55,000 nucleotides of DNA, taken from NCBI GenBank assembly GCA_002238785.1, contig MPNA01000020.1, forward strand, positions 1 through 55,000, in the 5' to 3' direction. Numbering within the stretch: position 1 is the stretch's first letter; every line of letters begins with the position of its first letter. This document shows positions 22,837 through 31,020 of the stretch, piece after piece. The DNA comes from a bacterium OM1 bin76. GTDB lineage: Bacteria; Actinomycetota; Acidimicrobiia; Spongiisociales; ZC4RG35. Below the pieces are notes generated by a model. That model was not told the DNA's origin. It saw only the letters and a list, made by a program, of their open reading frames with translations, and made no database searches. Position numbers and translations under genes: made by a program.

Positions 22837-23808
22837 ATGGACATAGCGCACTTCAAGCAGATGCGGATCTTCTGTGGTAGCCACAATGTGGAACTCGCCC
22901 AGGAAGTGGCGGATCTGCTCGGAGTGTCCCTGGGCCGGCTGCACAGGTCGAAGTTCTCAAGTGGCGAGGTGTATGCGCGTTCCAATGAGAGCGTCCGAGG
23001 CACCGATTGTTTCGTCTTCCAGAGCCACTCTCCTCCGATCAACGACGCCATCATGGAGCAGTTGATCATCATTGACGCGCTACGCCGCGCCTCTGCTCAT
23101 TCCATCACGGCAGTCATGCCCTACTTCGGGTACTGCAGGCAGGACAAGAAGGTGCTGCCCCGCGAGCCCATCACCGCAAGGCTGGTCGGCGACCTGTTCA
23201 TGACGGCGGGCGCTGATCGGCTGGTCTCGGTGGATCTTCACACCGGGCAGTTGCAGGGTTTCATAACCAAGCCCTTCGATCATCTCACCGCGATCCCGAT
23301 CATCAGTGAATACCTGGCCACGGTGATCAGTGATGACGTGACCATCGTCTCTCCCGACGCCGGTGGAGGTAAACGGGCCGAGAAATATGCCAGGCAGTTG
23401 AATGCCGACGTGGCCTTGGTCTACAAGCGTCGGGATGTCCGCCTCCACAATATCTCCGAAGCTCTGGCGGTTACCGGGGTGGTGGAGGATCGAAATGCTG
23501 TGATCGTGGATGACATTATCGACACCGGTGGCACGGTGACCAATGCCGCCAAACTGATCCGCACAATGGGGGCAAAGTCGGTACGGATCGCCGCCACCCA
23601 CGGGGTGTTGTCCATGGGGGCAATGCAACGAATAACGGAGGCCGGTATTGACGAGGTGGTGGTGACCAACACGCTCCCGGTTCCCGAGGGAGCCTCCAGG
23701 GCCGGAAACCTGAAAGTGCTGTCCATTGCCTCTATCGTCGCCAAGTCGGTGCAGGCCATCTTCACCGATGACTCGGTCAGCAAGATCTTCCTAGGTGAGA
23801 ACTTCTGA
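22837..23808 (+). CDS. prs: Ribose-phosphate pyrophosphokinase (PRPP synthetase)
   Basis: 323 residues. It makes PRPP from ribose-5-phosphate and ATP for nucleotide, His and Trp synthesis. Motifs: FSSGEVYARSNESVRG, the flexible loop YFGYCRQDKKVLPREPI, DLHTGQLQGF, SPDAGGGKRAEKYAR and the PRPP-binding loop VIVDDIIDTGGT. The pattern SPDxGG is slightly altered (GGGKRA where GGVxRA is usual), which I regard as ordinary variation. It is probably cotranscribed with glmU. Confidence 0.95.
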   Translation: MDIAHFKQMRIFCGSHNVELAQEVADLLGVSLGRLHRSKFSSGEVYARSNESVRGTDCFVFQSHSPPINDAIMEQLIIIDALRRASAHSITAVMPYFGYCRQDKKVLPREPITARLVGDLFMTAGADRLVSVDLHTGQLQGFITKPFDHLTAIPIISEYLATVISDDVTIVSPDAGGGKRAEKYARQLNADVALVYKRRDVRLHNISEALAVTGVVEDRNAVIVDDIIDTGGTVTNAAKLIRTMGAKSVRIAATHGVLSMGAMQRITEAGIDEVVVTNTLPVPEGASRAGNLKVLSIASIVAKSVQAIFTDDSVSKIFLGENF

Positions 23809-23815
23809 GTCAGGT

Positions 23816-24220
23816 ATGGACACACGGGTAATCGAGGTCCGCACCGGTGGGCGACCGGCGGTGGTCGACCTGACCTCGCAAGTCGCGGAGTTCTGCCATT
23901 CTCGGGGCGACGGTCTGTTGTCGGTGTTTACCCCCCATTCCACCTGTGGCCTGGCATTGATCGAAGTTGGCGCCGGAAGCGATCGAGACCTGTGGACCGT
24001 CTTGGAGAGAGTGTTTCCCCGGAAGGGCGACTGGCTCCACCGGCACGGGTCCCCCGGTCATGGTGGTGATCATGTCATGCCCGCTCTGGTGTCCCCCAGC
24101 CTGGTTCTGCCGGTTCTGGACGGGCGCCCGACTCTGGGGATATGGCAGTCGGTGGTACTGGTCGACCCCAATCGAGACAATCCGGTGAGAAGAGTGAGGC
24201 TGAGTTTCCTGTCCGGCTAG
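23816..24220 (+). CDS. YjbQ/UPF0047 family protein
   Basis: 134 residues from ATG 23816, 7 nt after the prs stop. Family motifs are GLLSVFTPHSTCGLALIE and HGGDHVMPALVSPSLVLPV followed by GIWQSVVLVD. The family is annotated as secondary thiamine-phosphate synthase, a weak in vitro activity; the true role is unsettled. It probably ends the glmU-prs run; the convergent LysM gene follows within 40 nt. Confidence 0.85.
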   Translation: MDTRVIEVRTGGRPAVVDLTSQVAEFCHSRGDGLLSVFTPHSTCGLALIEVGAGSDRDLWTVLERVFPRKGDWLHRHGSPGHGGDHVMPALVSPSLVLPVLDGRPTLGIWQSVVLVDPNRDNPVRRVRLSFLSG

Positions 24221-24256
24221 AGGCTGAAGGCTGAGTGTCGCCGGGCCACACCGGGT

Positions 24257-25099
24257 CTAACTGGTTGGCGGGACCCCACGAATCTGAGGTAAGAGGATTC
24301 TCTCGCCTGGGTAGATCAGGTTGGGATCCGTGGACCGGATCGTCTCCCGGTTGGCCTCGATCAGGTCCACCCAGTATGCGGTGATCTGTCCAGCGGTGGG
24401 AGGTTGACCCATAGATTGAGCCAACGCTCGCCGGGCCACGCTCCACAAGTGGTCCCCAGCCACTATCCGGTAGTGGTCTCCTGGTGTGATCCGCCGGCCG
24501 GATGAGAGGTGGGGGTGGGTTACGTCACCCAATGCCTCGTCACCCACTTCAGCCGGCAGGTCCGGCCCTGGGCCGGCGTGGAGTGAGGGGAGGGGAAACA
24601 GAAAGGGGGCCGTCCCGGGAGTTTGGGGGATGGATGAAGCCGGGTGGGAGGGTGAAGGTGTGATCGGCACCGGATAGGCATGCAACTGCGGGGTTGTCGG
24701 CGGCCGGTCGGTCGAAGCCACGGCCGGGACGCCGTTCGCCAGCGTGGTGACAGCCACTGTTCCAGCCAACACTCGGGTGCTCAGGGTACGGATGAAGGGC
24801 AGCGTCACCGGTGTGGCTATCCGCAAGGCGCCGGTTGCCCGGCGCAGTCGCGCAGTCACGTAGAAGGAGGTGGAGAGAAGTATCCACCAACCGCATCCCA
24901 GGCCGAGCACCCGAACCGCTGATAGGAGGGCCTCGGTCGGCGGGGTGGTGTCGAGCCACCGGCCGAGATGCGACCAATCGATATGCAGCCAGGGCGCCTT
25001 TCCCAACTGGTGAAGACCGAATGTCGTGGCGGAGGAGAACGTCAGTAGCCCCAGGAGAGGGACGACAGGATGGATCTTTGTGTTCATGTCCCCAAGCAT
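24257..25099 (-). CDS. Membrane protein with C-terminal LysM domain
   Basis: 280 residues. Hydrophobic helices lie at about 10-30, 60-82 and 108-130, followed by a Pro/Thr-rich linker and a LysM peptidoglycan-binding motif at about 212-275 (YRIVAGDHLWSVARRAL ... LIYPGERILLPQI). I infer a membrane protein whose C-terminal module binds wall glycan. ATG 25099 has GAGGAG 9 nt upstream; ATG 25087 is an alternative. It is divergent from the DUF3107 gene. Confidence 0.75.
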   Translation of the reverse strand: MLGDMNTKIHPVVPLLGLLTFSSATTFGLHQLGKAPWLHIDWSHLGRWLDTTPPTEALLSAVRVLGLGCGWWILLSTSFYVTARLRRATGALRIATPVTLPFIRTLSTRVLAGTVAVTTLANGVPAVASTDRPPTTPQLHAYPVPITPSPSHPASSIPQTPGTAPFLFPLPSLHAGPGPDLPAEVGDEALGDVTHPHLSSGRRITPGDHYRIVAGDHLWSVARRALAQSMGQPPTAGQITAYWVDLIEANRETIRSTDPNLIYPGERILLPQIRGVPPTS

Positions 25100-25211
25100 G
25101 AATGCGTTCTCCTCGGGTCGGCGACCGATGGGGCACGAAATGTTTCGCGACCGATGCCGTCTTTTTGACTGTTAGCATCGGGCGGGCCCTTACAGCACGG
25201 AGCGCTACAGA

Positions 25212-25442
25212 ATGAAGATCAAGATCGGAGTCGCCCACACCAGTCGAGTAGTGGAGATTGACAGCGATGACATCGCTGAGGTCCGCACCGCTATCGAGGA
25301 AGTCTTTGCCAAAGGCCAACCAATGCTGTGGATCGAAGACTCCGACGGAACGCAATTCGGCATTCCGACCCGGATGTTGGCGTTTGTTGAGTTCGAGAGT
25401 CCCGGCAGTCGTTCGGGAGTTGGATTCGCGGCGGGAAGCTAA
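25212..25442 (+). CDS. DUF3107 family protein
   Basis: 76 residues. It matches the short actinobacterial DUF3107 family: MKIKIGVAHTSRVVEID at the N-terminus, a central helix, PTRMLAFVEFE and a C-terminal VGFAAG. The function is unknown. Its stop lies 4 bases into the 3' end of the convergent whiB gene. The family is characteristic of Actinobacteria and helps fix the lineage. Confidence 0.85.
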   Translation: MKIKIGVAHTSRVVEIDSDDIAEVRTAIEEVFAKGQPMLWIEDSDGTQFGIPTRMLAFVEFESPGSRSGVGFAAGS

Positions 25443-25720
25443 CCGGCCAGGTGGCGGCGGCGGCGCTTGGCCAACCACCGTTTACGCAGTCTCCGACGAT
25501 CTTCTTCCGAGTATCCACCCCATACGCCCGACTCTTGGTTTGTCTCCAGGGCGTATTGCAGGCAGTCTTCGATGACGTGGCAGTCGGTGCAGATGGCGGT
25601 CGCCATGGCGATCTGCCCAACCGCGGGACCGGTGCTGCCCACCGGGAAAAACAGGCTGGGATCGGAGTCGAGGCAGGCTGCCGATTCTCTCCAATCGGTG
25701 ATGGTGATGGTCGATTTCAA
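25439..25720 (-). CDS. WhiB-family iron-sulfur transcriptional regulator, WhiB1-like
   Basis: 93 residues from TTG 25720, which has GGAGAAG 5 nt upstream; the frame is open back to ATG 25810, but that would put the CRP-type box inside the gene. Four cysteines for the [4Fe-4S] cluster lie in SAACLD and AICTDCHVIEDCL, and the turn GVWGGYSEEDRRRL is followed by a basic tail (RKRWLAKRRRRH) for DNA contact. The WRESAACLDSDPSLFFPVG start closely resembles mycobacterial WhiB1. WhiB1 senses nitric oxide through its cluster in that genus. The regulatory box upstream fits the same assignment. Confidence 0.88.
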   Translation of the reverse strand: MKSTITITDWRESAACLDSDPSLFFPVGSTGPAVGQIAMATAICTDCHVIEDCLQYALETNQESGVWGGYSEEDRRRLRKRWLAKRRRRHLAG

Positions 25721-25742
25721 GTGGTCTTCTCCAAGTTTATGA

Positions 25743-25760
25743 TTGTGAACACTTTCACAA
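25743..25760 (-). promoter_or_regulatory. CRP/GlxR-type binding site upstream of whiB
   Basis: TTGTGAACACTTTCACAA is a perfect palindrome with 7-bp arms and contains TGTGA-N6-TCACA, the consensus for cAMP-receptor proteins including actinobacterial GlxR and Rv3676. It ends 22 nt before the chosen whiB start, so it would overlap the promoter or the leader. Confidence 0.7.
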
Positions 25761-25897
25761 GGCAGGGTCCTGGTGCATGGCTCACAAGCCCTTAAGGTTA
25801 GGGGGGCCAAACGTTTTTATCAAGCAAATACCGGGATGTTTTTTCCCTGATCCGGGCATCCGGAGACCAGGCTAGCCTTGGAGGCAACAAAGCATTG

Positions 25898-25970
25898 GCC
25901 CTCGTAGCTCAGGGGACAGAGCGCCGGTCTCCGGAACCGGGTGCGCAGGTTCGAGTCCTGCCGAGGGCGC
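25898..25970 (+). tRNA. tRNA-Arg (anticodon CCG)
   Basis: Acceptor GCCCTCG pairs with CGAGGGC. The D-arm AGCTCAGGGG is followed by stem CCGGT, loop CTCCGGA and stem ACCGG, giving CCG. The T-loop is GGTTCGAGTCC. CCA is not encoded. Confidence 0.93.
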
Positions 25971-26009
25971 TTTTCGGCGGGGAAACCCAGACCCCGCTGC
26001 GACTCTGGT

Positions 26010-26061
26010 GTGAACAAGCAGAAGGGACGCTCCTCCTGAGAAGGAGAGGCGTCCCTTCTGC
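26010..26061 (-). terminator. Long hairpin between glnA and tRNA-Arg
   Basis: A 13-bp perfect outer stem, GCAGAAGGGACGC pairing with GCGTCCCTTCTGC, is extended by CTCCT/AGGAG around a small loop. It lies about 20 nt past the glnA stop and could serve both converging transcripts. There is no long T-run on either strand. Confidence 0.65.
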
Positions 26062-26081
26062 GGCAAATGGGGTCGGACGGT

Positions 26082-27506
26082 TTAGATGTCGTAGTAGAGC
26101 TCGTACTCCACGGGGGTGGGATGGCGCCTCACCAGGCTGGCCTCGTTGTCCCGCTTGTAGGAGATCCAGGTGTTGATCAGGTCCTGTGAGAACACGTTGC
26201 CCTCGGTGAGGAAGGCGTGGTCGGCCTCCAAGGCGTCCAGGGCCTCGTCCAAGGTCCCCGGAACGGTCTTCAAACCGGCGGCTTCCTCGGGCCCCAGTTC
26301 GTAGAGGTCCACATCAACCGGATCGCCCGGCTCGATCCGATTCCGAACCCCGTCCAGTCCCGCCATCAACATGGCGGCGAAGGCATAGTAGGGGTTGCAG
26401 GATGGATCGGGGCAGCGGAACTCGAGCCGCTTGGCCGACGGAGCCTGCGAGTAGGTGGGAATCCGGATCGCAGCGGAACGGTTGCGCTGGCTGTACACCA
26501 GGTTGACCGGAGCTTCGAAACCGGGCACCAGTCTCCGATAGGAGTTGGTTCCGGGCGCCGCGAAGGCGAGGATGGCCGGAGCGTGAGCGATCAAACCCCC
26601 TGCGTACCAGCGAGCCATGTCGGAGAGGTTGGCGTACGTGCCCTCTTCATAGAAGAGAGGAACGCCGTCCTTCCAGAGGCTTTGGTGGGTGTGCATACCC
26701 GAGCCGTTATCCGCGAAGATGGGCTTGGGCATGAATGTGACGGTCTTCCCTGCCTGCTTGGCGACGTTCTTGCAGATGTACTTGTAGATCATCAGACGAT
26801 CGGCCTGCAGCAACAGCGGTGCATAGCGGATGTCGATCTCGGCCTGGCCGGCAGTTCCCACTTCGTGGTGATGAATCTCGATGGGAATCCCCACTTTGAG
26901 CATCTGGGCGACCATCTCGGAACGAATGTCCTGCTGGGAATCGTTGGGAGGAAGCGGGTAATAGCCTTCCTTGAGGCGCATCTTGTGTCCCAGGTTGCCT
27001 CCGTCCTCTTGCCGCGCCGAGTTCCATGCGGCTTCCCCGGAGTCCACCTGGTAGAAGGACATGTTGCTGTGATGGCCCACCTGGGAGAACCGTGCGGAGT
27101 CGAAGATGAAGAACTCCGCTTCGGGACCCCAGTAGGAGGTGTCGGCGAGGCCCGTGGAGAGCAGATACTCCTCGGCGTTCCTTGCGACTCTCCGCGGGTC
27201 CTTGTGGTACCAGTCTCCGCTGATGGGATCCTTGATGAAGCAGTTCACAACCAGGGTGGGGTGCTCGAAGAAGGGATCCTCAAAGGCCATGGAGGGATCG
27301 GGAATGAGCAGCATATCCGATTCCTCGATGGTCTGGAACCCACGGATGGACGAGCCGTCGAATCCGAAGCCTTCCTCGAAGGACTCTTCGGTCAGATAGC
27401 TGGATGGCATGGTGAAATGATGCATCTTCCCCGGCAGGTCCGGGAATCGAAGATCCACGAAGTCGTACTCTTGAGCGAGAGCTGATACTTCGGCTGGCGT
27501 GGACAT
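26082..27506 (-). CDS. glnA: Glutamine synthetase type I
   Basis: 474 residues, the normal size for GSI-beta. It makes glutamine from glutamate, ammonia and ATP as a dodecamer. Signatures: GFDGSSIRGFQ, the metal-binding EAEFFIFD, HHEVGTAGQAEID, GSGMHTHQSLW, RNRSAAIRIP and RLEFRCPDPSCNPY. The adenylylation loop DLYELGPEE keeps the target tyrosine, so control by an adenylyltransferase is likely. A TTGACA hexamer lies on the minus strand at 27588-27583, but no good -10 is visible. Confidence 0.95.
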   Translation of the reverse strand: MSTPAEVSALAQEYDFVDLRFPDLPGKMHHFTMPSSYLTEESFEEGFGFDGSSIRGFQTIEESDMLLIPDPSMAFEDPFFEHPTLVVNCFIKDPISGDWYHKDPRRVARNAEEYLLSTGLADTSYWGPEAEFFIFDSARFSQVGHHSNMSFYQVDSGEAAWNSARQEDGGNLGHKMRLKEGYYPLPPNDSQQDIRSEMVAQMLKVGIPIEIHHHEVGTAGQAEIDIRYAPLLLQADRLMIYKYICKNVAKQAGKTVTFMPKPIFADNGSGMHTHQSLWKDGVPLFYEEGTYANLSDMARWYAGGLIAHAPAILAFAAPGTNSYRRLVPGFEAPVNLVYSQRNRSAAIRIPTYSQAPSAKRLEFRCPDPSCNPYYAFAAMLMAGLDGVRNRIEPGDPVDVDLYELGPEEAAGLKTVPGTLDEALDALEADHAFLTEGNVFSQDLINTWISYKRDNEASLVRRHPTPVEYELYYDI

Positions 27507-27606
27507 TTTAGTCTCCCTCAGGGTAGCTATAGGGCCGTAGAATAGATGCGAGGCGCTGGCGAAATGAAACTGGCTGACCCACTGTCAACTCCGGTAAAAG
27601 AGGGTT

Positions 27607-28182
27607 ATGACTGACAATTCACGGTTTCCAATGTCGGAGATCTCCGAACTGCCGGAGGATCTTCGAGAAAGGGCCGAATTCGTGTATTCCAAGCTTGGGT
27701 TCACACCCAATGTGATGCTGGCCATGGGCCATCGGCCCGAGGAGGCGAGGGCGTTTTTCGCCTACCACGACGCTTTGATGGAGAGGGAGGAAGGGTTGTC
27801 GAAAGCCGAGCGGGAGATGATCGTGGTCGCCACCAGTTCGGCCAATGAATGTCCCTACTGCATTGTCGCCCACGGGGCGATCCTTCGCATTCGCTCCGGC
27901 GACCCGCTCATCGCCGACCAGATCGCCGCCAACTGGCGAACCGCCCCGGTCTCGGACAGACAGCGCGCCATGCTTCGGTTCGCCGTCAAGTTGGCCCGCA
28001 CTCCCGAAGCAGTAGAGGAAGCCGATTACGAACCCCTCTACGAACAGGGTTTCAACGACGACCACGTTTGGGAGATAGGGGCGATCACTGCGTTCTTCGC
28101 CATGTCCAACCGGTTGGCCCACCTGGGTCATATGGCGCCGAATCCGGAGTTCTACCTGCTGGGTCGCCTGCCCCGCAAGTAG
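27607..28182 (+). CDS. AhpD-like peroxidase-related protein
   Basis: 191 residues. Carboxymuconolactone-decarboxylase/AhpD fold with the redox motif ANECPYCIVAHGA (Cys-x-x-Cys and His). The N-terminal KLGFTPNVMLAMGHRPE and C-terminal SNRLAHLGHMAPNPEFY fit the 'peroxidase-related enzyme' subgroup. It probably reduces peroxides through the CxxC; the partner is unknown. It is divergent from glnA, with the enoyl-CoA hydratase 8 nt downstream. Confidence 0.85.
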   Translation: MTDNSRFPMSEISELPEDLRERAEFVYSKLGFTPNVMLAMGHRPEEARAFFAYHDALMEREEGLSKAEREMIVVATSSANECPYCIVAHGAILRIRSGDPLIADQIAANWRTAPVSDRQRAMLRFAVKLARTPEAVEEADYEPLYEQGFNDDHVWEIGAITAFFAMSNRLAHLGHMAPNPEFYLLGRLPRK

Positions 28183-28190
28183 TCCTTTCG

Positions 28191-28967
28191 GTGGGCAATT
28201 CACGATCCCTGTACCTGCAGCGTCGGGGTGAGGTGGCTCACCTGATCATCGATCGTCCGCACCGGCGCAACGCCTTCACAGACGAGATGTGGCCGATTCT
28301 GGCCGACCTCGCTCGGGAAGCCGACCGGGATGACCGAACCAAGGTGATGGTGGTCCGAGGCGCCGATTCCACCGTGTTCTGCGCCGGCGCCGACGTGGCG
28401 GAGTGGGCAGAACGCCTTTCCCGGGGCGACGGCGGAGTGCAGAACGGAGAGATGGTTCTGGCCGGGGTATCTGCAGTGGCCGATATGAAGAAACCCACCG
28501 TTGCCGCTATTCAAGGCGCCTGTATGGGGGGTGGGGCGGCCATCTCCATGGCCTGCGACCTGCGGGTGGCCGATCGAACTGCCCGCTTCAGCCTGCCGCC
28601 GGCTCGGGTTGGCCCGGCCTTTCCCTACGCGGCGCTGCGGTCGCTGGTGGCTGCAGTGGGTGAGGCGCAAGCGAAGTGGTTGCTCTTCACCGGAGAGGTA
28701 TTCGACGCCGACCGGGCGCTACAGATCGGGTTCCTATCGGCCGTGTACGAACCACAGTTCTTTCCGTCCAAGCTGGACGAGTTGCTAACGGTGATGTGCA
28801 GCATGTCCCAGACCTCCCTTCAGTCGATGAAAGCGATGATGAAGATGGTGGCAGGAGGCCAGACCACCGATAGTCGGGAGACCGAGCAGATCTGGAGGGA
28901 GTTGGCCGCTGGTCCGGACCACGCCGCCGGGGTGGGCGCCTTCTTGGAGAAGTGGCGCAGGCTCTGA
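28191..28967 (+). CDS. Enoyl-CoA hydratase/isomerase family protein
   Basis: 258 residues from GTG 28191. Crotonase fold: N-terminal LIIDRPHRRNAFTDEMW, oxyanion-hole region FCAGADVAEW, and AIQGACMGGGAAISMACDLRVAD. The catalytic-helix positions read LPPARVGPAFP, so the first catalytic Glu of classical hydratases is not obvious. The exact reaction (hydration, isomerisation or other) is open. It probably shares a transcript with the AhpD-like gene. Confidence 0.82.
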   Translation: MGNSRSLYLQRRGEVAHLIIDRPHRRNAFTDEMWPILADLAREADRDDRTKVMVVRGADSTVFCAGADVAEWAERLSRGDGGVQNGEMVLAGVSAVADMKKPTVAAIQGACMGGGAAISMACDLRVADRTARFSLPPARVGPAFPYAALRSLVAAVGEAQAKWLLFTGEVFDADRALQIGFLSAVYEPQFFPSKLDELLTVMCSMSQTSLQSMKAMMKMVAGGQTTDSRETEQIWRELAAGPDHAAGVGAFLEKWRRL

Positions 28968-29004
28968 GCCGAGGGGCCCCGGGGAGTGGCTAGAATTTTG
29001 GCCT

Positions 29005-29709
29005 GTGTTTCCAGGTAGTACTGACCTCTATCGACGTCTGGCCAATTTCGGGTTCGGATATCGAAAATCACCCAACTTCGAATTGTATAGAAGGGTGGCG
29101 ATATCCATCACCATCATCTGGCTGGGTATCTCGGGGTTGGTGCTGGCAGGTCTGCTTTGGGTTAGGGACGATCTGGCTTGGAGTTTCTTCCTGGTGTTCG
29201 GTATGGCCGGTATCGGAGTCTTCGTCAGTTCAGTGATTGGCCTGGCATGGCTGATCGTATTGCCCTGGGCCCGGAGAGAACCCAAAATAGGACTGGTGAT
29301 GGCCCTTTACGACAAGGTTGGCAGCGCCCCGGTTGCCGAGCGCCTGGGCGAGGGCGCCCGTGAGAGCCTCATGGAAATGGGGATCCTTCCTGAGAACATC
29401 GTGCGGTTGGATGTTGCGGGAGCGTGGGAACTCCCCTGGGGAGCCAGTCGTTTGATTCAGGCTGGTTGCCAGGGGGTGGTGGCTACCGCAGTGGTTATGC
29501 AAGGGCAGACCCACCATTTCAAGTCAGTGGTGGACGGAGCTGTCCAAGGATTGATCCAGCTTCAGGTCGACACGGGTGTCCCGGTGGGCAACGCGGTGTT
29601 GGCGGTCACCGAGTGGGAGCAGGCGGTCGCCCGCAGCCAGCCGGGGTCAAACGCCGGCGCTCAGGCCGCCCGGGCGGTGGTGGAAGCTCTACGGTCAGAG
29701 ATAAGGTGA
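29005..29709 (+). CDS. Membrane-anchored lumazine synthase (RibH)-like protein
   Basis: 234 residues. Two membrane helices (about 31-52 and 58-87) precede a domain that follows lumazine synthase from start to end: EPKIGLVMALYDKV, LDVAGAWELPWGASRL, AVVMQGQTHHFKSVVDG and LIQLQVDTGVPVGNAVLA. The catalytic-type His region (QGQTHHF) is kept. The substrate loop near the N-terminus differs from the usual ArFN. RibH normally makes 6,7-dimethyl-8-ribityllumazine as a soluble pentamer or icosahedral shell; a membrane-fused form is unexpected. No rib genes are nearby. GTG 29005 has no clear ribosome site, so the start is uncertain. Confidence 0.7.
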   Translation: MFPGSTDLYRRLANFGFGYRKSPNFELYRRVAISITIIWLGISGLVLAGLLWVRDDLAWSFFLVFGMAGIGVFVSSVIGLAWLIVLPWARREPKIGLVMALYDKVGSAPVAERLGEGARESLMEMGILPENIVRLDVAGAWELPWGASRLIQAGCQGVVATAVVMQGQTHHFKSVVDGAVQGLIQLQVDTGVPVGNAVLAVTEWEQAVARSQPGSNAGAQAARAVVEALRSEIR

Positions 29710-29711
29710 GC

Positions 29712-29740
29712 TTGGGCAACTCTTAGCGTCGGGTTATACT
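29712..29740 (+). promoter_or_regulatory. Sigma-70-type promoter for the infC operon
   Basis: TTGGGC (29712-29717), 17-nt spacer, TATACT (29735-29740). It predicts a leader of about 120 nt before infC. Leaders of this operon are commonly bound by L20 in other bacteria; I cannot identify a specific fold here. Confidence 0.65.
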
Positions 29741-29866
29741 CTCGGTTTGCTATACGAAGCGGAAGCCGATTTGCTTCCCACCCGGCCGCTGTGAGGTGAG
29801 CCGCGGTATTTTGGGAGCGGATTCTCCAGCTTGTTGCAGGCCTTTACAAATAGGAGGAGAGAGACT

Positions 29867-30421
29867 ATCGCAGAACTTCGAGTCAATGATGCAATCAAGG
29901 CCCCCGTTGTCCGCTTGGTGGCGCCCGACGGAGCACAGATCGGGGTCAAGAAGCTGGCGGAGGCCATGTGGCTGGCCGACCAGTTGGATCTGGACCTGGT
30001 GGAGGTTGCTCCGATGGCCGATCCGCCGGTGTGCCGGCTGATGGATTACGGACGATTCAAGTATGAACGTTCCATCAAGGAAAGGGCTGCCCGGAAGAGC
30101 CAGACCCGCACCGTAATCAAGGAATTGCGGCTGCGGCCACGCATTGAGGACCATGACTTCGACATGCAGACCCGCAAGGTCCTGTCTTTTTTGTCGGGGG
30201 GCGACAAAGTGAAGTTGACGGTTCGGTTTCGGGGGAGAGAGCGGGAAAGGCCCGAATACGGCCAGAAGCTGCTGACGCGCCTCGCCGAGGCCGTTAGCCA
30301 TGAGGGAGTTATAGAACAGGCGCCAAAGATGGAGGGCCGCAACATGACCATGATGCTGGCGCCTGCCGGTCATGCTTCGGGTGGCGGCAGACCCAGGCCA
30401 CGGCATAGACAGAAGAGATGA
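29867..30421 (+). CDS. infC: Translation initiation factor IF-3
   Basis: 184 residues. It binds the 30S subunit and checks start-codon pairing. N-terminal domain: ELRVNDAIKAPVVRLVAPDG...GVKKLAEAMWLADQLDLDLVEVAP and CRLMDYGRFKYE. C-terminal domain: KELRLRPRIEDHDFDMQ and VKLTVRFRGRERERPEYG. The start is unusual. AGGAGGAG (29852-29859) lies 7 nt before ATC 29867, and no ATG, GTG or TTG lies at a usable distance. A rare start codon at infC is known in E. coli (ATT) and allows IF-3 to limit its own synthesis. rpmI and rplT follow. Confidence 0.93.
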   Translation: MAELRVNDAIKAPVVRLVAPDGAQIGVKKLAEAMWLADQLDLDLVEVAPMADPPVCRLMDYGRFKYERSIKERAARKSQTRTVIKELRLRPRIEDHDFDMQTRKVLSFLSGGDKVKLTVRFRGRERERPEYGQKLLTRLAEAVSHEGVIEQAPKMEGRNMTMMLAPAGHASGGGRPRPRHRQKR

Positions 30422-30461
30422 CTCTCCTCTGATGGCAAGATATCAAAACTAGGAGGACCCA

Positions 30462-30656
30462 ATGCCTAAACAGAAGAGCCATAGGGGTCTCGCGAAAAGA
30501 ATTAAGAAGACCGGATCCGGGAAGTTGATGCATCGCAGGGCCGGTCGGGGTCACTATCGGCTGGCAAAAGGCAAAAAGCGGTTCCGGCGCTTGGACGGTA
30601 CCGATGGTCTGTCACCGGGCGACGAGCGGATAGTTCGTCGCATGATTCGGAACTAG
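30462..30656 (+). CDS. rpmI: 50S ribosomal protein L35
   Basis: 64 residues, normal length. [21 protein letters not shown] is the family N-terminus (with KMKTH replaced by KQKSH), followed by [26 protein letters not shown] lies just upstream. It sits between infC and rplT as in nearly all bacteria. Confidence 0.95.
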   Translation: MPKQKSHRGLAKRIKKTGSGKLMHRRAGRGHYRLAKGKKRFRRLDGTDGLSPGDERIVRRMIRN

Positions 30657-30669
30657 GAAAGGGCGAATC

Positions 30670-31020
30670 ATGGCAAGAGCAAAGAACGCTCCCTCCTCCC
30701 ACCGTTCCCGCCGCAAGGTGGTCGCGCAGGCAAGGGGCTACCGAGGCGCCCGCAGTCGCACGTTCCGCGCCGCCAACGAGCAGGTGATGCATGCGATGGT
30801 GGACTCCTACAGTCACCGTCGGGCTCGGAAGGGCGACTTCCGGAGGCTGTGGATAACTCGCATCAATGCGGCCGCCCGCCAGAACGGGTTGAGCTATTCA
30901 CGGTTTGTGGCCGGTCTTAACGCGGCTGGAGTGGAGGTTAACCGGAAGATGTTGGCCGACCTGGCGGTCAACGATCCGGATGCTTTCTCGCAGTTGGTGA
31001 AGATCGCCCGAGAGGCTTGA
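30670..31020 (+). CDS. rplT: 50S ribosomal protein L20
   Basis: 116 residues. Binds 23S rRNA early in assembly. The N-terminal basic tail ([26 protein letters not shown]) and globular domain ([21 protein letters not shown], then INRKML-like [11 protein letters not shown]) are complete. Its stop overlaps the TTG start of the next gene. It is commonly an autogenous repressor of this operon. Confidence 0.96.
   Translation: MARAKNAPSSHRSRRKVVAQARGYRGARSRTFRAANEQVMHAMVDSYSHRRARKGDFRRLWITRINAAARQNGLSYSRFVAGLNAAGVEVNRKMLADLAVNDPDAFSQLVKIAREA

Noticed and set aside
27849-28190. N-terminal extension of the enoyl-CoA hydratase
   Set aside because: It lies inside the AhpD-like gene in another frame; the crotonase fold begins after GTG 28191.
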